Shown here in pieces: positions 28,220 through 37,790 of a stretch of 64,000 nt of DNA (position 1 is its first letter; every line of letters starts with the position of its first letter). The translations under genes and the position numbers were made by a program. Origin of the DNA: Streptomyces sp. NRRL F-2664 (lineage in GTDB: Bacteria; Actinomycetota; Actinomycetes; Streptomycetales; Streptomycetaceae). The notes below the pieces were generated by a model, which had not been told where the DNA came from, ran no database searches, and saw nothing but the letters and a program-made list of their open reading frames with translations. The DNA lies in assembly GCF_000719345.1 (NCBI RefSeq), contig NZ_JOFX01000006.1, forward strand, positions 124,001-188,000, written 5' to 3'.

Positions 28220-28363
28220 CCGCCCAGCCTATCCGCTGCGCTTGGCCGCTGCGGAGGCCTGTGGACAAGCCCGGGTGTGACCCCGGACCCACCTTCGCGC
28301 ACCGCGCCCCGAACCCCGGCGGACCCCGGCCCCTGCGGGCGTGGCGAACCGGGCCGGGCACGC

Positions 28364-28393
28364 GAGAGCCCCGCGCCGGGGCACGGGGCTCTC
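28364..28393 (-). terminator. Terminator of topA
   Basis: GAGAGCCCCG pairs with CGGGGCTCTC across a 10-base loop, 17 bases past the topA stop codon. It lies in the 191-base gap between topA and tmk. Confidence 0.7.
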
Positions 28394-28410
28394 GTGGTGA
28401 GCGGTCGTGA

Positions 28411-31254
28411 CTACTCGTCCGCAGCCGGGGCCGCGGCCGTCTTCTTCGCCACCGTCTTCTTCGCGACCGTCTTCTTCGCGGCGGTGGTCTTGGCGGCCGT
28501 GGTCTTCTTGGCCGCCGTCTTCTTGGCGGCCGCGGTCTTCGCGGCCGCGGTCTTCGTCGCCGTCGCCTTCTTCGCCGGGGCCTTCTTGGCAGCCTTCTTC
28601 GCCGTCTTCTTGGCCGGGCCCTTCGCCCGCTTCTCGGCGAGCAGCTCGTAGCCGCGCTCCGGCGTGATCGTCTCGACGTCGTCGTCCCGCCGCAGCGTCG
28701 CGTTCGTCTCGCCGTCCGTCACGTACGGCCCGAAGCGGCCGTCCTTGACCACCACCGGCTTCTCGCTGACCGGGTCCGTGCCCAGCTCCTTCAGCGGGGG
28801 CTTGGCCGCGGCCCGGCCGCGCTGCTTGGGCTGCGCGTAGATGGCGAGAGCCTCGTCCAACGTGATCGTGAAGAGCTGGTCCTCGGCCTCCAGCGACCGC
28901 GAGTCCGTGCCCTTCTTCAGGTACGGGCCGTAGCGGCCGTTCTGGGCCGTGATCTCCACGCCCTCGGCGTCCACGCCGACGACCCGCGGCAGCGACATCA
29001 GCTTCAGCGCGTCGTCGAGCGTGACGCTGTCCAGGCTCATCGTCTTGAAGAGCGAGGCAGTGCGCGGCTTCACCGCGTTCTTGCCGGTCTTCGGCGTGCC
29101 CTCGGGCAGGATCTCCGTCACGTACGGCCCGTAGCGGCCGTCCTTGGCGACGATCTCGTTCCCGCTCACGGGGTCCTTGCCGAGCTGGAACTCGCCGCTC
29201 GGCTTCGCGAACAGCTCCTCCGCGTACTCGACCGTCAGCTCGTCCGGAGCCATGTCGTCGGGGATGTCGGCCCGCTGGTGGCCCTCTGCGTCCTTCTCAC
29301 CGCGCTCCACGTACGGCCCGTAGCGCCCGACGCGCAGGACGATGCCCTCGCCGACCGGGAAGGAGGAGATCTCCCGGGCGTCGATCGCGCCCAGGTCCGT
29401 GACCAGCTCCTTCAGGCCGCCGAGGTGGTCGCCATCGGCGGGTACGACCTCGGTGGCCTCCTCGGAGCCGAAGTAGAAGCGCTTCAGCCACGGCACGGAC
29501 TGGGCCTCGCCGCGCGCGATGCGGTCGAGGTCGTCCTCCATCTTCGCGGTGAAGTCGTAGTCGACGAGCCGGCCGAAGTGCTTCTCCAGCAGGTTGACCA
29601 CGGCGAACGACAGGAAGGACGGCACCAGGGCCGTGCCCTTCTTGAAGACGTAGCCGCGGTCGAGGATCGTGCCGATGATCGACGCGTACGTCGACGGCCG
29701 GCCGATCTCGCGCTCTTCGAGCTCCTTGACCAGCGAGGCCTCGGTGTAGCGGGCCGGCGGCTTGGTCGCATGGCCGTCCGCCGTGATCTCCTCGGCGGCG
29801 AGCGCGTCGCCCTCCGCGACCTGCGGCAGCCGCCGCTCACGGTCGTCGAGCTCGGCGTTGGGGTCGTCGGCGCCCTCGACGTACGCCTTCATGAAGCCGT
29901 GGAAGGTGATCGTCTTGCCGGACGCGCTGAACTCGGCGTCACGGCCGTCCGAGGCGCGGCCGCCGATCTTGACGGTGACGCTGTTGCCGACCGCGTCCTT
30001 CATCTGGGAGGCGACCGTGCGCTTCCAGATCAGCTCGTACAGGCGGAACTGGTCGCCGGTCAGGCCCGTCTCGGCGGGGGTGCGGAAACGATCACCCGAC
30101 GGACGGATCGCCTCGTGCGCCTCCTGGGCGTTCTTGACCTTGCCCGCGTAGACGCGCGGCTTCTCCGGCAGGTAGTCGGCCCCGTAGAGCTGCGTGACCT
30201 GCGCCCGGGCGGCCGCCACCGCGGTGTCGGACAGCGTGGTGGAGTCGGTACGCATGTACGTGATGAAGCCGTTCTCGTACAGCTTCTGCGCCACCTGCAT
30301 GGTCGCCTTCGCGCCGAAGCCCAGCTTGCGCGAGGCCTCCTGCTGGAGCGTCGTCGTACGGAAGGGGGCGTACGGCGACCGGCGGTAGGGCTTGGACTCG
30401 ACGGACCGGACGGCGAACGAGGCGCCTTCCAGCGAGGCGGCCAGCGCCCGGGCGTTCGCCTCGTCGAGGTGCAGGACCTCGCTCTTGAGCTGCCCGTTCG
30501 CACCGAAGTCACGGCCCTGCGCGATGCGCTTGCCGTCCACCGTGTTCAGACGGGCGACCAGCGACGACGGGTCGGACGGGTCACCGGCGCGACCGGTGGA
30601 GAAGGTTCCGGTCAGGTCCCAGTACTCGGCGGAGCGGAAGGCGATGCGCTCGCGCTCCCGCTCGACGACGAGGCGGGTGGCCACGGACTGGACGCGGCCG
30701 GCCGACAGGCGCGGCATGACCTTCTTCCACAGGACCGGCGAGACCTCGTAGCCGTAGAGGCGGTCGAGGATGCGGCGGGTCTCCTGGGCGTCGACCATGC
30801 GCTGGTTCAGCTCGCGCGGATTGGCGACGGCGTCGCGGATCGCGTCCTTGGTGATCTCGTGGAAGACCATCCGGTGGACGGGGACCTTGGGCTTGAGGAC
30901 TTCCTGCAGGTGCCACGCGATGGCTTCGCCCTCGCGGTCCTCATCGGTGGCGAGGAAGAGTTCGTCGGACTCGGCCAGCAGCTCCTTGAGCTTCCTGACC
31001 TGGGCCTTCTTGTCGGCGTTGACGACGTAGATCGGCTGGAAGTCGTGTTCGACGTCCACGCCGAGGCGGCGGACCTCACCGGTGTACTTGTCGGGAACCT
31101 CGGCCGCGCCGTTCGGGAGGTCGCGGATGTGCCCGACGCTCGCCTCGACGACGTATCCCGGGCCGAGGTAGCCCTTGATCGTCTTCGCCTTGGCAGGGGA
31201 CTCGACGATGACGAGTCGGCGGCCGCCTTTTGCGGTCTCGCTAGTCGGGGACAA
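28411..31254 (-). CDS. topA: DNA topoisomerase I
   Basis: A 947-aa type IA topoisomerase that relaxes negative supercoils. The Toprim domain opens with 'LVIVESPAKAKTIKGYL' and contains 'LATDEDREGEAIAWHL'; the nucleophile Tyr sits in 'GFITYMRTDSTTLS'. Several C-terminal topo-repeat units of the 'GRYGPYV' type replace zinc fingers, and the last 60 residues are a Lys/Ala tail of KKTA-like repeats, a feature of Streptomyces TopA thought to give processivity. I chose TTG 31254 with GGAGAG upstream because it gives the family's usual N-terminus; the ATG upstream would add 21 odd residues. Confidence 0.95.
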   Translation of the reverse strand: MSPTSETAKGGRRLVIVESPAKAKTIKGYLGPGYVVEASVGHIRDLPNGAAEVPDKYTGEVRRLGVDVEHDFQPIYVVNADKKAQVRKLKELLAESDELFLATDEDREGEAIAWHLQEVLKPKVPVHRMVFHEITKDAIRDAVANPRELNQRMVDAQETRRILDRLYGYEVSPVLWKKVMPRLSAGRVQSVATRLVVERERERIAFRSAEYWDLTGTFSTGRAGDPSDPSSLVARLNTVDGKRIAQGRDFGANGQLKSEVLHLDEANARALAASLEGASFAVRSVESKPYRRSPYAPFRTTTLQQEASRKLGFGAKATMQVAQKLYENGFITYMRTDSTTLSDTAVAAARAQVTQLYGADYLPEKPRVYAGKVKNAQEAHEAIRPSGDRFRTPAETGLTGDQFRLYELIWKRTVASQMKDAVGNSVTVKIGGRASDGRDAEFSASGKTITFHGFMKAYVEGADDPNAELDDRERRLPQVAEGDALAAEEITADGHATKPPARYTEASLVKELEEREIGRPSTYASIIGTILDRGYVFKKGTALVPSFLSFAVVNLLEKHFGRLVDYDFTAKMEDDLDRIARGEAQSVPWLKRFYFGSEEATEVVPADGDHLGGLKELVTDLGAIDAREISSFPVGEGIVLRVGRYGPYVERGEKDAEGHQRADIPDDMAPDELTVEYAEELFAKPSGEFQLGKDPVSGNEIVAKDGRYGPYVTEILPEGTPKTGKNAVKPRTASLFKTMSLDSVTLDDALKLMSLPRVVGVDAEGVEITAQNGRYGPYLKKGTDSRSLEAEDQLFTITLDEALAIYAQPKQRGRAAAKPPLKELGTDPVSEKPVVVKDGRFGPYVTDGETNATLRRDDDVETITPERGYELLAEKRAKGPAKKTAKKAAKKAPAKKATATKTAAAKTAAAKKTAAKKTTAAKTTAAKKTVAKKTVAKKTAAAPAADE

Positions 31255-31777
31255 CTTGGCTCTTCTCTCCGGTCGGCACTCGGTCGCAGTACGGCGACGC
31301 TGCGGAGTGTGACGGTACAACCCGCCCCCGTGTCAAACGGCACAAGCCCGCAACGGCCACTCGAACGGTAACCCGACAAGTGCCGTTTCTGCCGCCCGGA
31401 TGTCGCGCCCACCCCTTCGCGATCACCGCGCCGAGTGGCCGGGGGGCCGTCTGGCGGCGCCTCTGCGCGCCGCCCGCCACCCGGTCCGCACCCCGCCCGG
31501 CGGCCCGGCGCGCCGGGCCGCCGGGGCAAGGGGAACGAGGGCTTCGACCCCGACGGGGCGCGCACCTCGAACCACCGGCGCACACCGATCGGCGCACGCT
31601 CCCGTCCAGGCCTGCGACGCGGCCCCGAACAGCGGGAACGCGGCTCGGCGAAGATCACCGAGCTGCCTTCCCCGCCGTCCCCCCGAACCCCCGGGCCACT
31701 GTCGAGAACCCCCCGGCCGCCATACTGGCGACCCCAGGGGTACGCCGGGCGAACCCAGGGTTACATCCCGGTGCCGG
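31255..31777. other. Intergenic region upstream of topA
   Basis: 523 bases without a supported gene. On the minus strand a TTGACA hexamer lies at 31331-31336, 77 bases before the topA start, but no well-spaced -10 box follows. Streptomyces topA is known to be induced by supercoiling, so a supercoiling-sensitive promoter with odd spacing may lie here. The part 31400-31700 shows no clear hairpin or RNA motif. Confidence 0.4.
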
Positions 31778-33307
31778 CTACCGCCCCGGGCGGGTCACGG
31801 GCTCCAGGAAGCCCTGCTCGACCAGCAGCCGGATGGCCTCCGGGGTCCGGTCGCGCAGCACCACCGGGTCCTCCTGCATCAGCTGGGCGATGGCGTCCAG
31901 GATCCGCCCGGCACTCAGTGAGCCGTCACACACTCCCGCGAAGCCCGCGCCGACCGTGTCGACCTTGGTGGCGCGCCGCATGCCGCGGTTCTGCCGGAGC
32001 ACGACGTGCTCCGGGTCCTCGGCACCGGGCGGCCCGACCTGCTCCTGGACCACTTCCTCCACCAGCGTGAAGTGCGCCTCCAGCAGGGCGGCGTCGTCGT
32101 GGGCGCGCAGGTAGTCCTGGCGGGCGAAGTGGGCGGTGACGGCCTCGCCGAGCGGCTGCTCCACCGTGTGGGGCCACTCCTCGACCACGATCGAGGGCTC
32201 GGCCGCGTCCGTCCGGCGCAAGGTGATCCATCCAAAGCCGACCGACTTCGTCTTCCGGGCCTCGAACTCGTCCAGCCACTCCTCGTACCGCCGCGCGTAC
32301 TCGGCCGGGTCGCTCTGGTGGTCGCCCGCGTCGCGCAGCCACAGCTCGGCGTACTGCGTCACGTCCTGCACGTCGCGCTGCACGATCCAGGCGTCGCAGC
32401 CGCGCGGCACCCAGGAGCGGAGCCGGTCGTGCCAGTCCTCGCCCTCCACGTGCTGCCAGTTCCCGAGGAACTGCGCGTACCCGCCGGGGTTGAGCCGTGC
32501 CCCCGCCTGCTGGACCAGGGTCCGGCACAGGTCGTCGCCGCCCATCCCGCCGTCGCGGTACGTCAGCCGGGCGCCGGGGGAGATCACGAACGGCGGGTTC
32601 GAGACGATCAGGTCGTACGTGTCCTCGCCGACCGGCTCGAAGAGCGAGCCCGTCAGCAGCTCGGCCTCCGGCGCCCCGGAGAGGGCCAGCGTCAAACGGG
32701 TGAATCCGAGAGCCCTCGGGTTGACGTCGGTGGCGGTGACCCTCGTCGCGTGCCGGGTGGCGTGCAGTGCCTGGATGCCGGATCCGGTGCCGATGTCGAG
32801 GGCGGAGCCGACCGGGGTGCGCACGGTGATCCCGGCCAGGGTGGTGGAGGCGCCGCCGACACCGAGGACGACGCCCTCCTCCCGGCTGCCGATCCCGCCG
32901 GCGCCGCCCACCGCACAGCCGAGGTCGGAGACGATGAACCAGTCCTCGCCGTCCGGGCCGCCGTACGGGCGCACGTCGACGGTGGCGTCGACGGTGTCCT
33001 CGCCGCCGGCGGCGCCTGCGCGTCGCAGCCAGCCGTCGGCCAGCGCGGCCTCGACCGGCAGCGCCGCCGCGGCGTGCGCGTACGGCACGGTCTGCTGGAG
33101 CAGGAACAGCCGGACCAGGGTCGCGAGCGGGCCGTGGCCGCCGCCCCGGGTGGCGCGCAGGGCCGGGACCGTCTCGCTGCGGGCCAGCGCCGCGTAGGCG
33201 GGGGCGCCGAGCAGGTCGAGCAGCCCGTCGGCGGTGAAGCCGGCGGCCAGCATGGCGCTGCGGAGCTCGGCGGCGTGGTCGGGGGTGGGGAGGCTGGTGG
33301 TACTCAC
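31778..33307 (-). CDS. Class I SAM methyltransferase with N-terminal helical domain
   Basis: A 509-aa cytoplasmic protein. The N-terminal 130 residues are helical. The methyltransferase core shows SAM motif 'ALDIGTGSGIQALHA' (about 170-183), acidic 'VTATDVNPRAL' and the catalytic 'IVSNPPFV', the NPPF/Y motif of N6-adenine and glutamine methyltransferases such as PrmC. The C-terminal 150 residues form an extra domain without recognised motif. The substrate is unknown; N-methylation of a nucleobase or protein amide is likely. Start GTG 33307 follows GGGAG. Confidence 0.82.
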   Translation of the reverse strand: MSTTSLPTPDHAAELRSAMLAAGFTADGLLDLLGAPAYAALARSETVPALRATRGGGHGPLATLVRLFLLQQTVPYAHAAAALPVEAALADGWLRRAGAAGGEDTVDATVDVRPYGGPDGEDWFIVSDLGCAVGGAGGIGSREEGVVLGVGGASTTLAGITVRTPVGSALDIGTGSGIQALHATRHATRVTATDVNPRALGFTRLTLALSGAPEAELLTGSLFEPVGEDTYDLIVSNPPFVISPGARLTYRDGGMGGDDLCRTLVQQAGARLNPGGYAQFLGNWQHVEGEDWHDRLRSWVPRGCDAWIVQRDVQDVTQYAELWLRDAGDHQSDPAEYARRYEEWLDEFEARKTKSVGFGWITLRRTDAAEPSIVVEEWPHTVEQPLGEAVTAHFARQDYLRAHDDAALLEAHFTLVEEVVQEQVGPPGAEDPEHVVLRQNRGMRRATKVDTVGAGFAGVCDGSLSAGRILDAIAQLMQEDPVVLRDRTPEAIRLLVEQGFLEPVTRPGR

Positions 33308-33367
33308 GCTCCCATTGTGTCCGCTGGGGCCCGTCCTACGGCTCACCCCGGGCCCGGTGGTACGAAA

Positions 33368-33403
33368 GGGCGGCCCGGCTCCCTCGTCGGAGCCGGGCCG
33401 CCC
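33368..33403 (-). terminator. Strong terminator after the small lipoprotein gene
   Basis: GGGCGGCCCGGCTCC pairs perfectly over 15 bp with GGAGCCGGGCCGCCC around the loop CTCGTC. It lies 15 bases beyond the lipoprotein stop. Confidence 0.82.
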
Positions 33404-33417
33404 GGGACTTCGTACGG

Positions 33418-33984
33418 CTACTTGGGCGATGCCGATGTCGTGGCGACCTGGCAGCCCTTCTGGCTGTTGATGGCCTTGTCCAGACCGCCCTCGTTCAGCG
33501 TGGCCAGGGCGTCCTGGCCGCCCTTCGTCGCCGCTTCCAGACCACCCGCGACCTCCTTGAGGCCGTCGGCGAACTTCGTCTGGTCCGCGGGGTCCAGGGC
33601 GTCCATCTTGGCCTTCAGGTCCGCGTATCCCTTGGAGGTCGACTCGAAGCCCTTGACGGCCTCCGCCTGGGTGGTGGCGCCGTCCTTGACCGGCGGGACG
33701 CCCGCCTGCTGCAGGGCGTTGCCCATCGTCTTGTACGACTCCGACATGGTCGCGAAGGCCGCCGCGTCCGTCTGCTTGACCTCGTCGGGCTTGGTGCTCT
33801 CGGTTGCCACGCGCTTGATGTCGGCGTTGGCGGTCTCGATCTTCTTGAGTTCGGGCTGCCACTGGTCGCAGACCTTCTTGGCCCAGGCGTTGGCCTTCTC
33901 TTCGCCGTCGTCCCCGCCGCAGCCGGACAGGACGAGCATCAGCACCGCACCGCCCGACAACGCGGCCGCAAGCTTCTTGTTCAC
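33418..33984 (-). CDS. Small secreted lipoprotein, helical
   Basis: A 188-aa protein with a lipoprotein signal 'AVLMLVLSGC' (Cys22), then an almost all-helical Lys/Ala/Glu-rich domain with two further Cys (about 39 and 180) that could pair. I do not recognise a named family. Conserved small lipoproteins of this kind are frequent in Streptomyces. Start GTG 33984 follows GAAGGGA. It stands alone, between its own terminator and the pyrophosphatase gene. Confidence 0.8.
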   Translation of the reverse strand: MNKKLAAALSGGAVLMLVLSGCGGDDGEEKANAWAKKVCDQWQPELKKIETANADIKRVATESTKPDEVKQTDAAAFATMSESYKTMGNALQQAGVPPVKDGATTQAEAVKGFESTSKGYADLKAKMDALDPADQTKFADGLKEVAGGLEAATKGGQDALATLNEGGLDKAINSQKGCQVATTSASPK

Positions 33985-34147
33985 CGGATTGGTCCCTTCG
34001 AAGGCTCTCGGCCCGGAAGATACACGCCTGCCCTCGGGGGACGCACAAAGGCGGACAGACGGCGCGTCAGTCCGCACCGCCTGTCCGCCGTTCGGGCGCA
34101 CGGCCGGCCCTGCCCGGCCCGGCCCGTCCCTCGTCCGGTCCCCTGGG

Positions 34148-36547
34148 TCAGGAGACCGTCGCCGGGTCGGCCGACTGGGCCACCCGCTCGGCCGTCCCGT
34201 CGCCCTCGTCGCCCACGGCGATGCCGCGGCGCTTGGAGACGTACACCGCGCCGATGATCACGCCGATCGCAAGGACCGCGACGATCGCCCGCACGGTCGG
34301 GCTGGCGTCCTCGCCGTAGCTGAACTGCACGACGGCGGGCGCGATCAGCAGTGCCACCAGGTTCATGACCTTGAGCAGCGGGTTGATCGCGGGACCGGCG
34401 GTGTCCTTGAAGGGATCGCCGACCGTGTCGCCGATGACGACCGCCGCGTGGGCCTCGCTGCCCTTGCCGCCGTGGTGGCCGTCCTCGACCAGCTTCTTCG
34501 CGTTGTCCCAGGCACCGCCGGAGTTGGCGAGGAAGACCGCCATCAGCGTGCCGGTGCCGATGGCGCCGGCGAGGAAGGAGCCCAGTGCGCCCACACCCAG
34601 GCAGAAGCCCACCGCGATCGGTGTCAGGACGGCGAGCAGGCCGGGCGTGGCGAGCTCGCGCAGCGCGTCCTTGGTGCAGATGTCGACGACGCGCCCGTAC
34701 TCGGGCTTCTCGCTGTAGTCCATGATCCCGGGGTGCTCGCGGAACTGGCGGCGCACCTCGTAGACCACCGAGCCCGCCGAGCGGGAGACGGCGTTGATGG
34801 CGAGCCCGGAGAACAGGAAGACCACGGCCGCGCCCAGGATCAGCCCGACGAGGTTGTTGGGCTGAGCGATGTCCAGGCTGAGGTTCAGCTCGCCGGCCTT
34901 CGCCCCGACCTCCTTGACCGCGGCGGCGATCGCGTCGTTGTACGAGCCGAAGAGCGCGGCGGCGGCCAGCACGGCCGTGGCGATGGCGATGCCCTTGGTG
35001 ATGGCCTTGGTGGTGTTGCCCACGGCGTCCAGGTCGGTCAGGACCTGCGCGCCAGCACCCTCGACGTCACCGGACATCTCGGCGATGCCCTGGGCGTTGT
35101 CGGAGACGGGCCCGAAGGTGTCCATGGCGACGATGACGCCGACGGTGGTGAGCAGGCCGGTGCCGGCCAGGGCCACCGCGAAGAGCGCCAGCAGGATCGA
35201 CGTACCGCCGAGCAGGAACGCCCCGTACACGCCGAGGCCGATGAGGAGCGCCGTGTAGACGGCCGACTCCAGGCCGACGGAGATGCCGGCGAGGACCACG
35301 GTGGCGGCTCCCGTCAGCGAGGACTTGCCGATGTCCCGTACGGGACGGCGGTTGGTCTCCGTGAAGTAGCCCGTCAGCTGCTGGATCAGGGCTGCCAGCA
35401 CGATGCCGATGGCGACGGCGACGACGGCCAGGATGCGCGGGTCGCCGGAGTGGTTGGTGATCGCCGCGTTCTCGACGCCGACGAGGTCCCGGTAGCTGGC
35501 CGGCAGATAGGCGTAGACGGCGATCGCGACCAGCACCAGCGAGATCACGGCCGAGATGAAGAAGCCGCGGTTGATGGCGGTCATGCCGCTGCGGTCGCTG
35601 CGGCGCGGGGATACCGCGAAGATCCCGATCATCGCGGTGATGACGCCGATGGCGGGGACGATCAGCGGGAAGGCGAGGCCCAGGTCGCCGAAGGCGGCCT
35701 TGCCGAGGATCAGCGCCGCCACGAGGGTGACGGCGTAGGACTCGAAGAGGTCGGCCGCCATTCCGGCGCAGTCTCCGACGTTGTCGCCCACGTTGTCGGC
35801 GATGGTCGCGGCATTGCGCGGGTCGTCCTCCGGAATGCCCTGCTCGACCTTGCCGACCAGGTCGGCGCCGACGTCGGCGGCCTTGGTGAAGATGCCGCCG
35901 CCCACGCGCATGAACATCGCGATGAGGGCGGCGCCGAGGCCGAAGCCCTCCAGGACCTTGGGGGCGTCCGCGGCGTAGACCAGGACGACGCAGGAGGCGC
36001 CGAGCAGGCCGAGGCCGACGGTGAACATGCCGACGACGCCGCCCGTACGGAAGGCGATCTTCATCGCCTGGTGGGAGACGGCGGTCAGGTCCTTGGCGGG
36101 CTCCCCCTCGGCCGGGGTGGCCTGGCGGGCCGCGGCGGCGACGCGGACGTTGGCGCGGACCGCGAGGCGCATGCCGATGTAGCCGGTGGCCGCCGAGAAG
36201 ATGGCGCCTACCAGGAAGAAGGCGGAGCGTCCCGCCCGCTGGTTCCAGTCGTCGGCGGGAAGCAGGAAGAGCAGGAAGAACACCACGACGGCGAAGACGC
36301 CGAGGGTGCGCAGCTGCCGGCCGAGGTAGGCGTTGGCGCCTTCCTGGACCGCCGCGGCGATTTTCTTCATGCTGTCGGTTCCCTCGTCGGCCGCGAGGAC
36401 CTGGCGGACCAGGAACTGCGCGACGACGAGAGCGGCGAGTGCCACGGCCGCAATGACCATCACGATGAGCCGATTGTCATCGGTGAGTACTGCGGATGCC
36501 AGATCGGTGGTGCCATCCGGCGCGAGAGGGGTGAAGAGCCCCGTCAT
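34148..36547 (-). CDS. hppA: Membrane-bound proton-pumping pyrophosphatase
   Basis: A 799-aa integral membrane protein with about 16 helices. It couples PPi hydrolysis to H+ transport. The substrate motif DNVGDNVGD and the acidic 'GDTVGDPFKDTAGPA' are intact. The segment GNTTKA carries Lys where potassium-dependent members have Ala, so this should be the K+-independent type. Start ATG 36547 lies behind AAGGAGG, with a TACAAT box 39 bases upstream of the start. Confidence 0.96.
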   Translation of the reverse strand: MTGLFTPLAPDGTTDLASAVLTDDNRLIVMVIAAVALAALVVAQFLVRQVLAADEGTDSMKKIAAAVQEGANAYLGRQLRTLGVFAVVVFFLLFLLPADDWNQRAGRSAFFLVGAIFSAATGYIGMRLAVRANVRVAAAARQATPAEGEPAKDLTAVSHQAMKIAFRTGGVVGMFTVGLGLLGASCVVLVYAADAPKVLEGFGLGAALIAMFMRVGGGIFTKAADVGADLVGKVEQGIPEDDPRNAATIADNVGDNVGDCAGMAADLFESYAVTLVAALILGKAAFGDLGLAFPLIVPAIGVITAMIGIFAVSPRRSDRSGMTAINRGFFISAVISLVLVAIAVYAYLPASYRDLVGVENAAITNHSGDPRILAVVAVAIGIVLAALIQQLTGYFTETNRRPVRDIGKSSLTGAATVVLAGISVGLESAVYTALLIGLGVYGAFLLGGTSILLALFAVALAGTGLLTTVGVIVAMDTFGPVSDNAQGIAEMSGDVEGAGAQVLTDLDAVGNTTKAITKGIAIATAVLAAAALFGSYNDAIAAAVKEVGAKAGELNLSLDIAQPNNLVGLILGAAVVFLFSGLAINAVSRSAGSVVYEVRRQFREHPGIMDYSEKPEYGRVVDICTKDALRELATPGLLAVLTPIAVGFCLGVGALGSFLAGAIGTGTLMAVFLANSGGAWDNAKKLVEDGHHGGKGSEAHAAVVIGDTVGDPFKDTAGPAINPLLKVMNLVALLIAPAVVQFSYGEDASPTVRAIVAVLAIGVIIGAVYVSKRRGIAVGDEGDGTAERVAQSADPATVS

Positions 36548-36585
36548 TCGTCCTCCTTGACGTGATGAGCTCAAGATGTGGACGG

Positions 36586-36591
36586 ATTGTA
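36586..36591 (-). promoter_or_regulatory. Likely -10 box of the hppA promoter
   Basis: TACAAT on the minus strand, close to the TATAAT consensus, followed within 40 bases by the hppA ribosome site and ATG. No well-placed -35 is obvious: a TTGATC lies 13 bases upstream, shorter than normal spacing. Confidence 0.45.
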
Positions 36592-36738
36592 GGGAGCGCA
36601 CCCGGATCAAAACAGTGCGCCGGAAACGTAATTGGCGTGCTCCTGCTCCTCAGCAATGGATCGCGTCACTCCATTACCCTCGAAAGCGGTAACGGGGCAA
36701 AGGCATTGACGCATGCTCATTGATCTAGAGGAATGAAA

Positions 36739-36761
36739 AAGGCCCTGCTCAGCAGGGCCTT
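36739..36761 (-). terminator. Terminator after the bldG-linked kinase gene
   Basis: AAGGCCCTGCT and AGCAGGGCCTT form a near-perfect hairpin (minimal loop CTCAG). On the minus strand it is followed by TTTTCATTCC, a T-run. It lies about 45 bases past the stop of the anti-sigma-like gene. Confidence 0.8.
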
Positions 36762-36804
36762 GATAAAGATCGGAAGATAGGAGGGAATGGTCGCGCCGAA
36801 GATC

Positions 36805-37245
36805 TCAAGGAAGATCGGAGGACACGGAGACGGGCCAGCTCATCCGGATCGTCCCGCCCGATTCCCCACTGGTCACCTCGACGTCGTCGACGAGCCCGCT
36901 GATCACGGCGAGGCCCATCTCGTCCTCGGTGTCCCCGTCGGAGTCCTGGACGGCGGCGAGGCCGGACACGGTGTCGGCCGGGCCTCCGCCCGGACCGGGG
37001 ACCTCGTCACCGACCTCGATGGAGAACGCCTTGTCCTCCTCGGTCAGCACCACCCGCACGGGCGCGGTCAGCCCGTGGACCCGGTGGAGCCCCACGGCAC
37101 GCGAACAGGCTTCGCCCACGGCGAGGCGGACCTCGTCGAGGACGGCTTCCTCCACCCCGGCCCTGCGCGCCACGGCGGCCGCGACCAGGCGGGCCGTCCG
37201 GACGTGTTCGGGCTGGGCGCTGAAGCGCAGTTCAACGGTGGCCAT
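36805..37245 (-). CDS. RsbW-like ATP-binding anti-sigma factor partner of BldG
   Basis: A 146-aa GHKL/HATPase-fold protein. Around 'LDEVRLAVGEACSRAVGLHR' it has the N-box helix, but the Asn expected four residues after the Glu is Arg (E-A-C-S-R), so ATP handling may be altered. The later 'DEMGLAVISGLVDDVEV' is the G-box region. It lies 122 bases downstream of bldG on the same strand, the usual arrangement in Streptomyces, where this protein (ApgA) is described as a BldG partner. ATG 37245 is the start in front of the conserved strand. Confidence 0.85.
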   Translation of the reverse strand: MATVELRFSAQPEHVRTARLVAAAVARRAGVEEAVLDEVRLAVGEACSRAVGLHRVHGLTAPVRVVLTEEDKAFSIEVGDEVPGPGGGPADTVSGLAAVQDSDGDTEDEMGLAVISGLVDDVEVTSGESGGTIRMSWPVSVSSDLP

Positions 37246-37367
37246 GCGCGTCCCCCTCGGACTACGGGCGTGCCTTGACAGGGGCCCGGACCATCCATGG
37301 CCCGGCACCCCCGCTCTCCTTGCCGGCCCCCGGCCGCCCGAAGGCTGCCGGAGGCCGCCTGGAGCCG

Positions 37368-37709
37368 TCAGTCAGTGGCGTTGACGGCGTCGTCCACCGT
37401 GGTGTGGATCGGAAACACCTTGGTCAGACCGGTGATACGGAAGATCTTCAGGATGCGCTCCTGGTTGCACACCAGGCGGAGCGAACCCTCGTGCGCGCGG
37501 ACGCGCTTGAGGCCGCCCACGAGCACACCGAGTCCGGTGGAGTCGAGGAAGTCCACTCGCTCCATGTCGACGACCAGGTGGTAGCTGCCGTCGTTCACCA
37601 ACTCGACCAACTGCTCGCGCAGCTTGGGCGCGGTATACACATCAATCTCGCCACCGACCTCCACGACCGTACGGTCGCCGACAGTGCGAGTCGACAGGGA
37701 CAGGTCCAC
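37368..37709 (-). CDS. bldG: Anti-sigma factor antagonist BldG
   Basis: A 113-aa STAS-domain protein, recognisable almost throughout as BldG, which is required for aerial growth and antibiotic production in Streptomyces. The phosphorylation site is Ser57 in '[16 protein letters not shown]'. In its unphosphorylated form it binds anti-sigma factors and frees sigma. The GTG start at 37709 follows GGAGG. It is divergent from the helicase gene 81 bases away. Confidence 0.95.
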   Translation of the reverse strand: MDLSLSTRTVGDRTVVEVGGEIDVYTAPKLREQLVELVNDGSYHLVVDMERVDFLDSTGLGVLVGGLKRVRAHEGSLRLVCNQERILKIFRITGLTKVFPIHTTVDDAVNATD

Positions 37710-37790
37710 GGATCCTCCAGCACCTTGCTATCGAGCGGCGCCCCCCAGGGGCCTCCCCACCCGAAGGTAGGTGAGGGATTGGCTGCCGCA

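Noticed and set aside
31331..31336. TTGACA as definite -35 of topA
   Set aside because: No -10 box at 16-18 bases; only noted in the intergenic entry.
32006..36565. 1519-codon plus-strand frame over the methyltransferase, lipoprotein and hppA genes
   Set aside because: Spans three well supported minus-strand genes and their terminator; composition is antisense-like.
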